In this document: piece after piece, positions 20,045 through 31,690 of the stretch
How positions within the stretch are numbered: the stretch's first letter is position 1
How the letters are laid out: each line of letters begins with the position of its first letter
Notes under the pieces: model-generated
Told to the model about the DNA's origin: nothing
Seen by the model: only the letters and a program-made list of their open reading frames with translations
The model's database searches: none
Origin: Diadophis punctatus similis
Taxonomy: Eukaryota; Chordata; Lepidosauria; Squamata; Dipsadidae
Direction of reading: 5' to 3'
Length of the DNA: 64,000 nucleotides
Assembly: GCA_023053685.1 (NCBI GenBank)
Contig: JALIGW010000032.1
Coordinates: 2,531,862 to 2,595,861 of the forward strand
Position numbers and translations under genes: made by a program

Positions 20045-20290
20045 CTACAGATTAACAGAGTTGGAAGGGACCTTGTAGGTCACCTAGTCCAACCCCCCTC
20101 AGGCAGGAGACCCTACACAATTTCCAACAAATGGCAGTCCAATCTCTTCTTGAAAGTCTCAAGTATTGAAACTCCCACAACTTCCAAAGGCAACTTGTGT
20201 TCCATTGGTTGATAGTTCTCACTGTCAGGAAGTTCCTCCTTATTTCCAGGTTGAAACTCTCCATGATCAGTTTCCATTCCGTGGAAACAG
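20045..20290 (-). mobile_element. CR1 LINE 3' end fragment
   Basis: It has GTTGGAAGGGACCTTGTAGGTC at the 3' side and minus-strand SFNLEIRRNFLTVRTINQWN. Degenerate. Confidence 0.82.
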
Positions 20291-20311
20291 AGAAATAAAA
20301 GAAGAAACGTC

Positions 20312-20545
20312 TATGAAGACTCTCAGTTATCCATTTCACACTTATCCCAAAGGTTCTTTTTCAAAAGACAACTGGCCTTACTTTGTTTTTCCTTGAAGAA
20401 ATTTCATTGCTCCTCCAAGAAGCTTCGGAACTCAGGATTGTTCAATTAGAACTGAAGAAGCTTCTGGGATGAGAAGCGATATGTCTTTAAGGAAAAACAA
20501 AGAAACTCCAGTTGCCTTTTGAAAAGGCATCTTTTGGAAAATAAG
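20312..20545. repeat. Palindromic dispersed repeat copy
   Basis: The forward text (GACTCTCAGTTATCC ... GGTTCTTTTTCAAAAGACAACTGG) is followed at once by its inverse (GAAGAAGCTTCTGGGATGAG ... CTCCAGTTGCCTTTTGAAAAG). Same family as 18708-19576. Confidence 0.6.
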
Positions 20546-20559
20546 AAAAAAAATATAAG

Positions 20560-21155
20560 GAATGCATAAGAAGGAGAAGGAGAAGGAAAAGAAGGAAGGA
20601 AGATGGAGACATAGAAAGAAGAGAAGAGAAAATGAGAGGAAAATAGGAGAAGGAGAAGGAAAATGAAAATGGAGAAAGAAAGAAAGAAAATAAAAGGAAG
20701 GTATAAGGACGAGAAAGAAAAAAAGAACGAGGAGGAGAGGGACGAGGAGGAGGAGGAAAAAAGATGGAGACAGAAAGAAAAGAAGAAAAATGAAATAAAT
20801 GTATATGAAGGAGAAGAAGGAGAGAGGAAGGAAGATGGAGACATAGAAAGAAGAGAAGAGAAAATGAGAGGAAAATAGGAGGAGAAGGAGAAGGAAAATG
20901 AAAACGGAGAAAGAAAGAAAGAAAGAAAATAAAAGGAAGGTATAAGGACGAGAAAGAAAAAAAGAACGAGGAAGAGAGGAAAGGGACAAGGGAGGAGGAG
21001 GAGGAGGAAAAAAGATGGAGACAGAAAGAAAAGAAGAAAAATGAAATAAATGTATATGAAGGAGAAGAAGGAGGAAGGAAGGAAGATGGAGACATAGAAA
21101 GAAGATAAGAGAAAATGAGAGGAAAATATGAGAAGGAGAAGGAAAATGAAAACGG

Positions 21156-21242
<87 letters not shown>

Positions 21243-21489
21243 AAATAAAAGGAAGGTATAAGGACGAGAAAGAAAAAGAGAAGGAGGAGGAGAGGAGAGG
21301 GACAAGGGAGGAGGAGGAGGAGGAGGAGGAGAAGGAGGAAAAAAGATGGAGACAGAAATAAAAGAAGAAAAATGAAATAAATGTATATGAAGGAGAAGAA
21401 GGAGGAAGGAAGGAAGATGGAGACATAGAAAGAAGAGAAGAGAAAATGAGAGGAAAATATGAGGAGAAGGAGAAGGAAAATGAAAACGG

Positions 21490-21560
<71 letters not shown>

Positions 21561-22340
21561 AAATAAAAGGAAGGTATAAGGACGAGAAAGAAAAAGAGAA
21601 GGAGGAGGAGAGGAGAGGGACAAGGGAGGAGGAGGAGGAGGAGAAGGAGGAAAAAAGATGGAGACAGAAATAAAAGAAGAAAAATGAAATAAATGTATAT
21701 GAAGGAGAAGAAGGAGGAAGGAAGGAAGATGGAGACATAGAAAGAAGAGAAGGGAAAATGAGAGGAAAATATGAGGTGAAGGAGAAGGAAAATGAAAATG
21801 GAGAAAGAAAGCAAGAAAATAAAAGGAAGGTATAAGGACGAGAAAGAAAAAGAGAACAAGGAAGAGAGGAGTGGGACAAGGGAGGAGAAAGAAGAGGAAA
21901 AAAGATGGAGACACAAAGAAACGGAGAAAAATGAAATAAATGTATATGAAGGAGAAGAAGGAGGAAGGAAGGAAGATGGAGACATAGAAAGAAGAAAAGA
22001 GAAAATGAGAGGAAAATATGAGGAGAAGGAGAAGGAAAATGAAAATGGAGAAAGAAAGAAAGAAAATAAAAGGAAGGTATAAGGACGAGGAAGAAAAAGA
22101 GAACGAGGAGGAGAGGAGAGGGACAAGGGGGGAGGAGGAAGAGGAAAAAAGATGGAGACAGAAAGAAAAGAAGAAAAATGAAATAAATATGTAAGAAGGA
22201 GAAGGAGGCGGAAGGAAGTTGGAGACAGTGAAAGAAAAATGGAAATATGAAAGGAAGGTATAAGGAAGATTAAGACGGAGAAAGAAAAGAAGAAAAATAA
22301 AAGGAAGGAGAAGAAGAGGAGGAGGAGGAGGAGGAGCAAG
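20560..22340. repeat. 1.8-kb purine-rich tandem array with 180-320-bp units
   Basis: The landmark GGAAGGTATAAGG recurs at about 20696, 20935, 21251, 21569, 21825, 22072 and 22253. Between landmarks the same order repeats: GACGAGAAAGAAA, GGAGGAGAGG, AAAAAAGATGGAGACAG, ATGAAATAAATGTATATG, GATGGAGACATAGAAAG, GAGAAAATGAGAGG and a (GAAA)n block. Unit length varies mostly through (GAAA)n and GAG copy number (longest at about 21160-21243 and 21490-21560). The 659-codon minus-strand frame and the 475-477-codon frames are repeat artefacts of Ser/Phe/Leu/Pro text. Confidence 0.92.
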
Positions 22341-22968
22341 ATATTGTAAACGTCCAGGAATCTTGGAATGTGCTGATATATCAGAAAAAAATAAACAAAA
22401 TCAGGACACATCTAGAAGATGGAAATAACATTTCCCCCCCTCCCTTTGTTTCGCCTTATTAGAAGATAGGACTCGTAGCCATCACGCTGTCCTACAAACA
22501 CCTGTCAGTCTGCCTTAAGTCCTGTAAAAACATTTCATTGTCAGTCCAATTAGCTTTTGCAAAAAGAATAAAAGCTGGAATAATTGCCTTTGGACAGGTT
22601 TGGCCTCCATACTTTTCAGGATTAATCAATGTCAGTCCGTGTTCTTAAATTCAGGGTCTCCAATGGAAGCAAACAGCTTTGAGCCAATATTTCTATTCAG
22701 GTTTTTTTTTAAAAAATTCTCTGCATTTCCACATTTTCTATATAAGCATTTGTGGGCTCCCTCAAATATTGCGGAGGGGGATTGTTTTCCTTTGCATTGG
22801 GGCACCGTTTCTTCTCCTTCCCTTTTAGAAAACCCACAGGGTCCCGGGAAGTGGTTCTAAGTAGAGTTAATGGAACCCGTTTGCAAAGTTAGAAGCAACC
22901 ACGTTCTCCCAGAAAGCTTGGTTGCTAGTGTGCAAGCCTGATAAACTACACCAGATACATGTGACGAA
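22341..22968. other. Unannotated, possibly single-copy stretch
   Basis: Ordinary composition without recognised repeats. No frame shows a known domain. Confidence 0.45.
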
Positions 22969-23138
22969 GGTGCTTTTTTCAAGAGGCAACTGGACTTTCT
23001 TTGTTTTTCCTTGAAGACATATTGCTTCTCATCCCAGAAGCTTCCTTTGATTCTAACTGAACAATCCTAAGTTCCCCACCATTCAGTTAGAACTGAAGAA
23101 GCTTCTTGGATGAGAAGTGAAATTTCTTTGGGATTCTC
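22969..23138. repeat. Palindromic dispersed repeat copy
   Basis: GTGCTTTTTTCAAGAGGCAAC and CTTGAAGACATATTGCTTC, a short centre, then GAAGAAGCTTCTTGGATGAG in the inverse sense. Confidence 0.6.
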
Positions 23139-23234
23139 ATATTTCCTACGACTTCACCTATTGGTGCTTTATGATTGAAGATTGTTTGTTTGTATCTTAT
23201 GATTTATGATCTATAACTTACCACTTTGCTGAAT

Positions 23235-23665
23235 CAGAATCAGAATCAAAAAAGAGCTGGAAGGGTCCTTGAAGGTCATCTAGTCCAGCCCCTTGCTCAA
23301 GCAGGAGACCCTATACCTTTCTGACAAATGACAGTCTAATCTCTTCTTGAAAGCCTCCAGGGATGAAGCTCCCACAACTTCTGAAGGCAACTTCTGTTCC
23401 ATGGGTTGATTGTTCTCACTGTCAGAAAATTCCTCCTTGTTTCCAGGCTGAATCTCTCCTCGATCAATTTCCATCCATTATTCCTTGTCTGGCCTTCAGG
23501 TGCTTTGGAAAAATAGCTTGACCCCCTCCTCTCTGTGGCAGCCCCTCAAATATTGGAAGACTGCTATCATGTCTCCCCTGGTCCTTCTCTTCACTAGACC
23601 AGCCATGCCCAGTTCTTGTAACCATTCTTCATATGTTTTAGCCTCCAGGCCCCTAAGGCTGTGGT
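23235..23665 (-). mobile_element. CR1 LINE 3' portion
   Basis: The GAGCTGGAAGGGTCCTTGAAGG 3' signal, preceded by an (AGAATC)n tail at 23227-23245, then the inverse of the conserved RT tail (EIDRGEIQPGNKEEFSDSEN-type reading). Dead copy. Confidence 0.82.
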
Positions 23666-23734
23666 AAGGCCCCTAAGAAGACTATAACTGTTGAACATTT
23701 CACTGATAATAAGGGGTTTCATAAGGGGTTTGAA

Positions 23735-23962
23735 GAGCCGAGATGGTGCAGTGGTTAAATGCAGCACTGCAGGCTACTGCTAGTTCAGCAGTTCAGCTGT
23801 TCAAATCTCACCGGCTCAAGGTTGACTCAGCCTTCCATCCTTCTGAGGTTGGTAAAGTGAGGACCCAGATTGTTGGGGGCAATATGCTGACTCTGTAAAC
23901 CGCTTAGAGAGGGCTGTAAAGCACTATGAAGCGGTATATAAGTCTGAGTGCTATTGCTATTT
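23735..23962 (+). mobile_element. Full-length Sauria-type tRNA-derived SINE
   Basis: It begins GAGCCGAGATGGTGCAGTGG, where TGGTGCAGTGG fits a pol III A box, with a B box near GTTCAAATC. The body GGCTCAAGGTTGACTCAGCC...GTGAGGACCCAGATTGTTGG...GAAGCGGTATATAAGTCTGAGTGC and a short CTATTG repeat end follow. Sauria SINEs are squamate-specific and depend on BovB-type LINEs for mobility. There is no coding potential. Confidence 0.88.
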
Positions 23963-24452
23963 CATGATTTTTTGGGAATATAACAGCATAAGAAAATCAA
24001 TGTCAAATTAGACTGAAAGTTTGTCTGATCCATTCGCTGGATTTTCACATTGGCAAACTAGATATTCGTGAGATGCCTGCGAGTTGTGTGTGAAGGGAAG
24101 AGTTGTGGTTATTTCCCCCTGCAGATGGTTAACATTAACTGGCTAATACCTTCTATTTACACATGAACAAACCACGTAGCTATAATTGGAGTCAAGCATC
24201 TGTGTTCGCGAAAGCTGGAACGAATTCACAGAGAGTGGGAGTTAGAAGCTGACTCCCTTATTGATTTATGCTGAATTCCACACACCACAGCTGAATTTGT
24301 AAATCTCAGTGTTCATTGATTTAAAATAAAAGAACACATTCTGTTGATGAATAGGGAATTTGTTTATCATTTATTTCTTTACCAAATTTATATGCTGCCT
24401 GTTTCACTCTCAACTGGCTCTAGGTAGCATACAACACAAATAACAATAGAGA
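23963..24452. other. Unannotated, possibly single-copy stretch
   Basis: No recognised repeat or frame. Confidence 0.45.
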
Positions 24453-24454
24453 CA

Positions 24455-24540
24455 TTTGTCTGTGGAGATTCTCAATCTTCTAAGACATGGTTATCTCAAA
24501 GATGCTTTTTTCCAAAAGGAAACTGGACTTTCTTGTTGTT
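24455..24540 (+). repeat. Fragment of palindromic repeat family
   Basis: TCTGTGGAGATTCTCAATC through AAACTGGACTTTCTTG, forward arm only, running into GTT/GAT triplets. Confidence 0.6.
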
Positions 24541-24551
24541 GTTGTGTTGTT

Positions 24552-24553
24552 GT

Positions 24554-24584
<31 letters not shown>

Positions 24585-24600
24585 AATGATAATGATAATG

Positions 24601-24685
<85 letters not shown>

Positions 24686-24735
24686 TAATAATAATGATGT
24701 ATAACAATAACAACAACAACAACAACAACAACAGA
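24552..24735. repeat. Compound microsatellite (GAT)n(AATGAT)n(AAT)n(AAC)n
   Basis: Four motifs that differ by single changes follow one another and end exactly where the CR1 3' end begins (GTTGGAAGGGACC). Confidence 0.95.
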
Positions 24736-25625
24736 GTTGGAAGGGACCTTGGAGGTCTTCTAGTCCAACCCCCTGCTTACGCAGGAAACCCTACACTACT
24801 TCAGACAGATGGTTATCCAACATCTTCTTAAAAACTTCCAGTGTTGGAGCATTCACAACTTCTGGAGGCAAGCTGTTCCACTGATTAATTGTTCTAACTG
24901 TCAGGAAATTTCTCCTTAGTTCTAAGTTGCTTGTTTAGTTTCCACCCATTGCTTCTTGTCCTGCCCTCAGGTGCTTTGGAGAATAGTTTGACTCCCTCTT
25001 CTTTGTGGCAAGCCCTGAGATATTGGAAGACTGTTATCATGTCTCCCCTGGTCCTTCTTTTCATTAAACTAGACATACCCAGTTCCTGCAACCGTTCTTC
25101 ATATGTTTTAGCCTCCAGTCCACTAATCATTTTTGTTGCTCTTCTCTGCACTCTTTCTAGAGTCTCAACATCCTTTTTACATCGTTGCGACCAAAACTGA
25201 ATGCAGTATTCCAAGTGTGGCCTTACCAAGGCATTATAACGTGGTATTAATATTTATTTATTTATTTATTTAAACAGATCTGTATGCCGCCCAACTCCCG
25301 GGGGACTCTGGGCGGCTCACAACATGTCAAATCCTTTAATACTTTGCGTGATCTTGATACTATCCCTCTGTTAATGCAGCCTAGAACTGTGTTGGCTTTT
25401 TTGGCAGCTGCTGCACACTGCTGGCTCCTATTTAAACGGTTGTCCACTAGGACTCCAAGATCCCTTTCACAGTTACTACTGTTGAGCAAGGTACCACATA
25501 TACTGTACCTGTGCATTTTGTTTTTCTTGCCTAAATGTAGAACCTTACTTTTTTCATCATTGAATTTCATTTTGTTTGATAGCGTCCAGTGTTCAAGTCT
25601 GTCAAGATCCTTCTGTATCTTGTTG
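24736..25625 (-). mobile_element. Long CR1 LINE copy interrupted by an L2 fragment
   Basis: Minus-strand reading gives the FNDEKSKVLHLGKKNKMHRY and NCERDLGVLVDNRLN blocks (25570-25330), then NILVRPHLEYCIQFW-type sequence (LEYCIQFWSQRCKKDVETL) and the RT tail down to the 3' signal. The L2 3' end inserted at about 25250-25322. The copy also has frameshifts. The FADD catalytic box is not included. Confidence 0.88.
25250..25322 (-). mobile_element. Short L2 3'-end insertion inside CR1
   Basis: TTATTTATTTATTT then GCCGCCCAACTCCCGGGGGA and CTCTGGGCGGCTCACAAC, the common L2 3' terminus. CR1 sequence continues on each side. Confidence 0.8.
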
Positions 25626-25699
25626 TTGTTGTCTTCCTTTTAAAAAGTTTCTCATCTGACTTGAAGAAGCTTCTTGGATGAGAAGCGAACAATATTCTG

Positions 25700-26060
25700 T
25701 TAAGATTGAACTGCTTTGCTTCTTTCAAACCTTAATGTTTTCTACTTGCCAATGAACTCAGAGGAGGGAAGGTGGAAATTGAATGCTGAGAATATATGTG
25801 AAGATCATGGGAGCATGGAAACCATCAAGGTCACCACTGCAGGTGCTGGAGAAAGAGGCGGACTGTTCCTCTTCTGACCTAGGCTTCCCCAAAAGCACGA
25901 AGCTGACTCCACGTCCCGATAAAATCCCTTTTATTTAGTTTAAAATAAAGTCCCGGCCAACAGTTTTTCAAGATATTTCACAATTACAGACCTTTATCAG
26001 GCTTGGAGAGCGGCCAAGCCGATATCTTTCAGACTCCACACTATAAGAGACAATACTTGG
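25700..26060. other. Unannotated stretch
   Basis: It contains an AAAATAAAGTCCCGG string that could be a poly(A)-signal region of an LTR or 3' UTR. No firm call. Confidence 0.35.
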
Positions 26061-26066
26061 CAAAGA

Positions 26067-26378
26067 ATGCAGGAACAGATCTTCGCCCAAATTGTTGCGG
26101 CCCGCCAGCGGCCTGTGCAGCTGGTAGCTGATTCGGACAGCAAAGAGGCTGATGTGGTGATTCGCCAGCGGCCTGTGCAGCTGATACCAGTGTCGGACAG
26201 TGAGGAGGCTGTAGAGGACTCGGTGCCAGAGACAGAGATTCAGCCAGGGCCTTCAGAACCTCCAGAGGCTACCATAAATGAAGATGAAGAAGAAGAGGAG
26301 CCTGTTCTCAATGTGCGTGCGCGCAGAGCTGCCAAAAGGCAGGAATGGCTCTTGAAGAGAAGGACTACTCGAGAGTAA
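26067..26378 (+). other. Acidic open frame in an unclassified repeat
   Basis: A 103-codon frame with a 60-bp tandem duplication (each copy encodes RQRPVQL..DS then a short Glu/Asp-rich stretch), an acidic run and a basic C-terminal end. A related acidic reading, DSDNEEVVEEHGP, occurs on the minus strand at 26870-27148. The pair suggests an inverted or dispersed repeat rather than a gene. I do not recognise a protein family. An LTR-retroelement leader or LTR is one possibility. Confidence 0.3.
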
Positions 26379-26869
26379 GGCTTGGGGTAATTGGCTACTA
26401 TTTAAGTGGTGAAATCGAGGAAGGAATTTGCAGGAAGCAACTAAGTTCATTCCAAGTCCTGGTCGTTGAAATTCAAGCCTCTGTGTCTGGTCCAGTTTGA
26501 ACTCCTCAAAGTTGCCTGCAAATTCCTCCTGGGCGTTTTGCCAAACAGCCAGATTTGTGTGCTGTTATCTGGAAGACTCTTCGTCTGACTTAAGTTATTT
26601 TGTTTGAAACTATTGCCGGCTGTTAAGGAGCTTAATTAACAGCCGCTGCTCTGAAAAGACCGCTTTATAATTTATTGGACTTTAGAACGACAATGCTGTG
26701 TTGTGTTGGGGTTTGTTATCAGGAAGCCGGGTCAGAACACAAATGAACTAATTGTCTCCTGCAAACACCCATCCCCTTTTGCTCCTCTTTTATTCCCTAT
26801 GGGAGGGGCCATACATCATCCACCTATGGCCTTACTCCCAAGTCGACCCGTGTTCCTTAACTGTTCCCT

Positions 26870-27148
26870 TCATCTGGCAACTCTGTGCATGGGCACACTG
26901 GGTACAGGCTCCAGCTGTTCTTCAGCCCCACTTATCTCTGACTCCGAAGGTAGCTGATAACTGTCGGATGGCTCTGGCCCCTGCTCTGCCTCTGATGCAG
27001 AGCAGTCGTCCGAGCCTTCCCCAGACTCCAGGACTGGCCCATGTTCCTCCACAACCTCCTCATTGTCTGAATCTGCTGCCAGCTCTGCTGGCAGGCCACA
27101 ACAGTTCCCATAAAAGAAGAGTGTTTCATAATTGGAAAATGTGATCAC
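26870..27148 (-). other. Second acidic open frame, related to 26067-26378
   Basis: 92 codons, with GLPAELAADSDNEEVVEEHG resembling the VQLVADSDSKEADV-type text 0.8 kb away on the other strand. Probably an inverted copy of one repeat; coding status is doubtful. Confidence 0.3.
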
Positions 27149-27446
27149 CCAGCAGTGGGGAGAAGGGGAAGTTATTGTTTAACTTGGCAAGCATTTGCAC
27201 AGGAAAACCAGAGCTGGTTTTGTTTCTTCAATACCATCATGGGCTATCCAATAAAGTTTTACTTTTGGGAATTCAAATCTCCTGAGAGTATTTCCTTGTT
27301 TTGGGTTCGCTAATTGGACAGTTGATATATTCAAAGGGGAAAAAACCAAGAAAGTTGGGTTGTTTGGGGGGAAAAGCACTTTTGGGACAATAGAGATAGT
27401 TAAATACTTTAAAACATTGATATTGAAAAGTTAAACCATTAAAATT

Positions 27447-27645
27447 AACCCAAAAGTGCTTTTTTTCCCAAAAGGCAATTGGACTTTGCTTTTCCTTGAA
27501 GCCATTCAAGGAACTGAAGAAGCTTCCTGGATGAGAAGCGAAACATCTTCAAAGAGAAAACAAAGAAAGTCCAGTTGCCTCTTGGAAAAAAGGCACCTTT
27601 GGGACAACCATGACCTGGATGACGGAGAATCTCCATAGACATTAA
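27447..27645. repeat. Palindromic dispersed repeat copy
   Basis: AAAAGTGCTTTTTTTCCC and GGCAATTGGACTTTGC, a centre with GAAGAAGCTTCCTGGATGAG, then AAAGTCCAGTTGCCTCTTGG and ATGACCTGGATGACGGAG. Confidence 0.62.
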
Positions 27646-27717
27646 AATTAACACGGTAATAGATAAAAAGAAGCAACGCATAGATGGAACAGAAGTGGGA
27701 TCTTCTGCTAATCTATT

Positions 27718-27895
27718 TGTTGTTGTTAGTTGCAAAGTCGTGTCCGATCCATCACGACCCCATGGACAATGTTCCTCCAGGCCTTCCTGTCCTCTACCAT
27801 CCTCTGGAGTCCATATAAGCTCACGCTGACCGCTTCAGTGACTCCATCCAGCCACCTCATTCTCTGTCTTCCCCTTCTTCTTTTGCCCTCAAAAC
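27718..27895 (-). mobile_element. BovB (RTE) LINE 3' end
   Basis: The minus strand encodes the C-terminus typical of BovB ORF2: RRRGRQRMRWLDGVTEAV, then NGLQRMVEDRKAWRNIVHG. After the stop come CAACAACAA bases (GTTGTTGTT on plus at 27718-27727). BovB is abundant in squamates and known for horizontal transfer between squamates and ruminants. 5'-truncated; no RT core. Confidence 0.85.
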
Positions 27896-28001
27896 CAAAA
27901 CCAAGAAAAACAAATTATTTGTTTGACTTGACAATGGAAAAAAATACCCTCTTTTTATATATATTTTATTTGTACATTTTTCTTTAAAATACATGAAAAC
28001 T

Positions 28002-28328
28002 CAATATCTACACAAACAGTGTGTTGTCTGGGTACAATTAATTTTGAAAAGAAATAATAGTAACAATAACTGTAATATTCATACATTATTGATCATCATA
28101 TAATGATAGTAATATTTGCTTATCCATACTAATACACCTTCATTGTATAGTTGATCATTCTCTTAAACATTTGAGTTTCTAACTTCAGTTTCTATTATCT
28201 AACCATTTGTAAAACAAATCCCACTTTAAAAAATATTCTGTTGACTGATTGACTGATGTCTGCAGCAGCCCCCTCCTGCCAGCATAAGTAGGCTAGGGCA
28301 ATCCCATTGGCAGATTTATTCTTTTTCC
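28002..28328. repeat. 327-bp direct repeat flanking L1, left copy
   Basis: CAATATCTACACAAACAGTG ... CAGATTTATTCTTTTTCC is base-for-base identical, by my reading, to 31691-32017. It behaves as an exceptionally long target-site duplication. Confidence 0.93.
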
Positions 28329-31300
28329 TATAAAATAATCTTTATTAATTATATAAAAAAGACAAACAAGCATCCAAACAAACATAAAAACGTGTATAAA
28401 CATATGTATATATAATTAGAGTAAGAAATATCTTTGAATATAGAAAACATTGAACATTGAACATACATGTCAACCATCTCGTCGACGCTATCCTTTTACA
28501 GCCTAGTGATACAAAAAATATTTACATCATTATCTTTCTTATATCTTCCAATATTTCCCTTATTCTTTTCTGTTATTATATTATGTTCAGTCTATTATCA
28601 TTACAATAAAACAATTTTCCCTTTTTCAACAATGGTTCTTTTGTTCAGCTTGATTAATATTTTATAACCTTGTAAAATTGTATACATTCTGATATTTTGT
28701 TCCGGTCTTTGCGAAAAAGTAGACATTTGTTATTATTTATACTGTCTGAGATCATAACTCATAATGTGTCTAAGATCATGACATATAGTTATAGCAATTT
28801 TTGATATTTATTTTGGTTAAGCCAGTTATACCACCTGTCCCAAGTTTTATAGAATTCAAAGTCATCTTTATCTTGCATTTCCAGTGACATCCTACTAAGT
28901 TCTGCACATTCAAATACTTTATTAATGAGATTTAACATAGTTGGGATTTTTTCAGTTTTCCAAATCTGTGCATATATAATTCTTGCGGCTGTTGTAATGT
29001 GTAGAATTATATATCTGTCTTCGTTCGTCATTTTTTCCCTGAAGATACCTAATAGGAAAAGCTCCGGCTTTAGGGGGATCGTTTTTGAAGTTATTTGTTC
29101 AAGGCAGTTTTTGATCTTAATCCAAAAGTTTTTCGCTTTGGGGCAGGTCCACCATAGATGGTAGTATGTTCCTATACCTTCTTTACACTTCCAGCACTTT
29201 GGGGAAAGTTTCGGGAACATTTTTGCCAATCGTGCTGGAGGAAGGTGCCACCGGTAAAACATTTTGTATATGTTTTCTTTGTATGGTATCGCCAGTGTTA
29301 GTTTATAATTTATAGACCAAATTTTTTCCCATTCGTTTAAATTAATTGAATAACCAAAGTTTTGAGCCCACGCAATCATCGAGCCTTTCACCACCTCTTC
29401 AAATAGATTATATTGGAGTAGGAAATTATATAGTTTGGAAGTCATTTTTTGGTCCTTGCCCATTAATATTCTATCTAAGTCACATTTTTTTTGAAATCCG
29501 TATTTTATTTTATCTTTATTGTATTTTGATTTGACCTGTAAATAGTGCCACCAATCAAGGTCTATTCCTTTTTCTTTAAGTTCTTGTTTTGAGAACATCT
29601 CATTGTGTTCATCTAGGAGTTGTTGATATGTTATAATCTTATTTACGTCTAAAAGGTTCGGGTATATAATTGCTTCAGTTGGTGATATCCATTTTGGAAC
29701 ACTTGTATAGTGGTCCTTCCTTATTGTTAGCCATGTGTCTAATAGGTTCTTTCTTATATAATGTCGGCGGAAATATGTATGTGTTTTATAGGTGTCCCCC
29801 CATAAGAAGGCGTGCCAACCTATCTGCAAATCGAAACCCTCTAGAGTTAGTATCCTTCTGTTTTTGAGTGTGATCCATTCCCTCATCCAATTGAGTGTAG
29901 CAGATTGGTGGTATAGTTCCCAGTTAGGGAGACCAAATCCTCCTCTCCTCCTATGGTCTTGAAGAAGTTTCAGTTTGATCCTCGCTTTTCTTTTGGCCCA
30001 TATGAATTTATGAATCATTTTATTTAAATTTGAAAAAACTGTTTTGTTCAACTTTATTGGAATTACCTGGAATAGAAATAAGATCTTGGGTAAGATGTTC
30101 ATTTTAATTGTCGCGATTTTACCCATAAATGATAATTGAAGTTTTGACCATCCGTCAAGGTCCTTACTAATTTTCTGTATTAGTTTTATATAATTATCCT
30201 CCTTTAATGAACTACATCTTGCGGTGAGCCATATCCCAAGATATTTAACTCTTTTTACTATTTTCATGCCCAATAAATTTTCCAATTTGATATTTTGTTT
30301 TGGTGTCATGTTTTTAGTTATTATTTTTGTTTTTTCCTTATTAATTTTTAGGCCTGCCGCCTTTCCAAATTTTTCAATTTCATTAATTAGAATCGGGCCG
30401 GTGTCTAAAGGTTCTTCAACTATAAATGTCATATCATCGGCGAAAGCTTGAAGTTTGAATTCCTCCTTCCTGGTTTTTAGGCCTTTTATCTCTTGCATGC
30501 TTCTTACTTTCCTCAGTAGGCTTTCTAATGCTAATATGAAAATTAATGGGGCTAACGGGCATCCTTGACGTACTCCTTTTTTAATATCTATTTTCTCTGT
30601 GATATCGTTATTTACTATTATTTTTGCTGTTTGGGTACTATATATAGCTCTGATCAACCCTATAAATTTTTCGCCAAACTTCATTTTTTCTAGTTGCATA
30701 ATAAAAAATTGCCAGTAAAGGTTGTCGAACGCTTTTTGGGCGTCGACAAAAATAAGTGCTAGTTGTTTATCTATGTGTATATCGTAGTACTCTAGTGTAT
30801 TGAGTATTATTCTGGTATTGTTCCTTATCTGTCTGTGGGGTAAAAAACCGTTTTGATCTGAGTGGATAATCCGATTTAAAATTTTTTTGAGTCGTTCAGC
30901 CATTATTGATGCGAGTATCTTGTAATCCGTATTTAGTAATGAAATCGGTCTATAATTTTTAATGTTTTGTTTGTTCGAATCTTCCTTGGGTATCAGAGTT
31001 ATATATGCTTCTTTCCAGGACTCGGGTAGTTCCCCTTTTTCCATTGTTTCATTGAATAGGTCTAACATTACTAGTTCTAATGAGCTTTGTAGATTTTTAT
31101 ATATTTCAAAGGGGATACCGTCCGGACCTGGTGATTTATTATTCTTTTGTTTACCGATGGCGTTTTTTAATTCTATTAGAGTAATCTTGTCATTTAGCAT
31201 ATTCCTGTCCTCCTCCAGCACGATTGGCAAATTGCTTTCACTGAGATATTCTTTAACTGCTTCGTCTTTTGGGTCTTCCTGTTTGTAAAGGTCGGTATAA

Positions 31301-31690
31301 AAAGTTTGAATTATATTTTTTTTCTCAGCGATTCTGGTATGTACTTCCCCATTTTGGTCTTGAAGAGCGTCAATTGTTCTATCTGCTTTATCTTTTGCAA
31401 GTTTGTAAGCGAGCCATCTTCCTGGTTTGTTGGCTGATTCGAAGTAGTTTTGTTTTGCTAATTTAAGTTTCCTGGCCAATTGCTCTTGCGTTATCAAGTT
31501 TATTTTATGCCTGGTTATATTTAAGTCCTCTAATGTTTTAGAATCTTTGGGGTCTTCTTGCAATGTTTTCTCTAATTCGTGCAATTTAGTTGTTAATGTA
31601 TTTAATTTGTTGTTTCTCTCTTTATTACGTTTGGCCAAGTAAGCTATGGACAGCCCCCTTATGTATGCCTTCGTTGTATCCCAATACCTA
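28329..31690 (-). mobile_element. 5'-truncated young L1 LINE
   Basis: 3362 bp on the minus strand, starting inside ORF2 just after the endonuclease region and ending in a 460-bp 3' UTR (28788-28329) with AATAAAG close to the end. The two 327-bp copies lie exactly at its ends. No long poly(A) is seen at the 3' junction. ORF2 is uninterrupted and the flanks are identical, so the insertion is recent. Confidence 0.9.

Noticed and set aside
20432..22411. 659-codon minus-strand frame with Ser/Phe/Leu runs that look like membrane segments
   Set aside because: Product of a purine-strand minisatellite. Hydrophobicity follows from CTT/TCT/TTC codons.
23735..23810. Possible tRNA gene from A- and B-box-like strings
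   Set aside because: The boxes belong to a tRNA-derived SINE. No cloverleaf with acceptor stem is formed.
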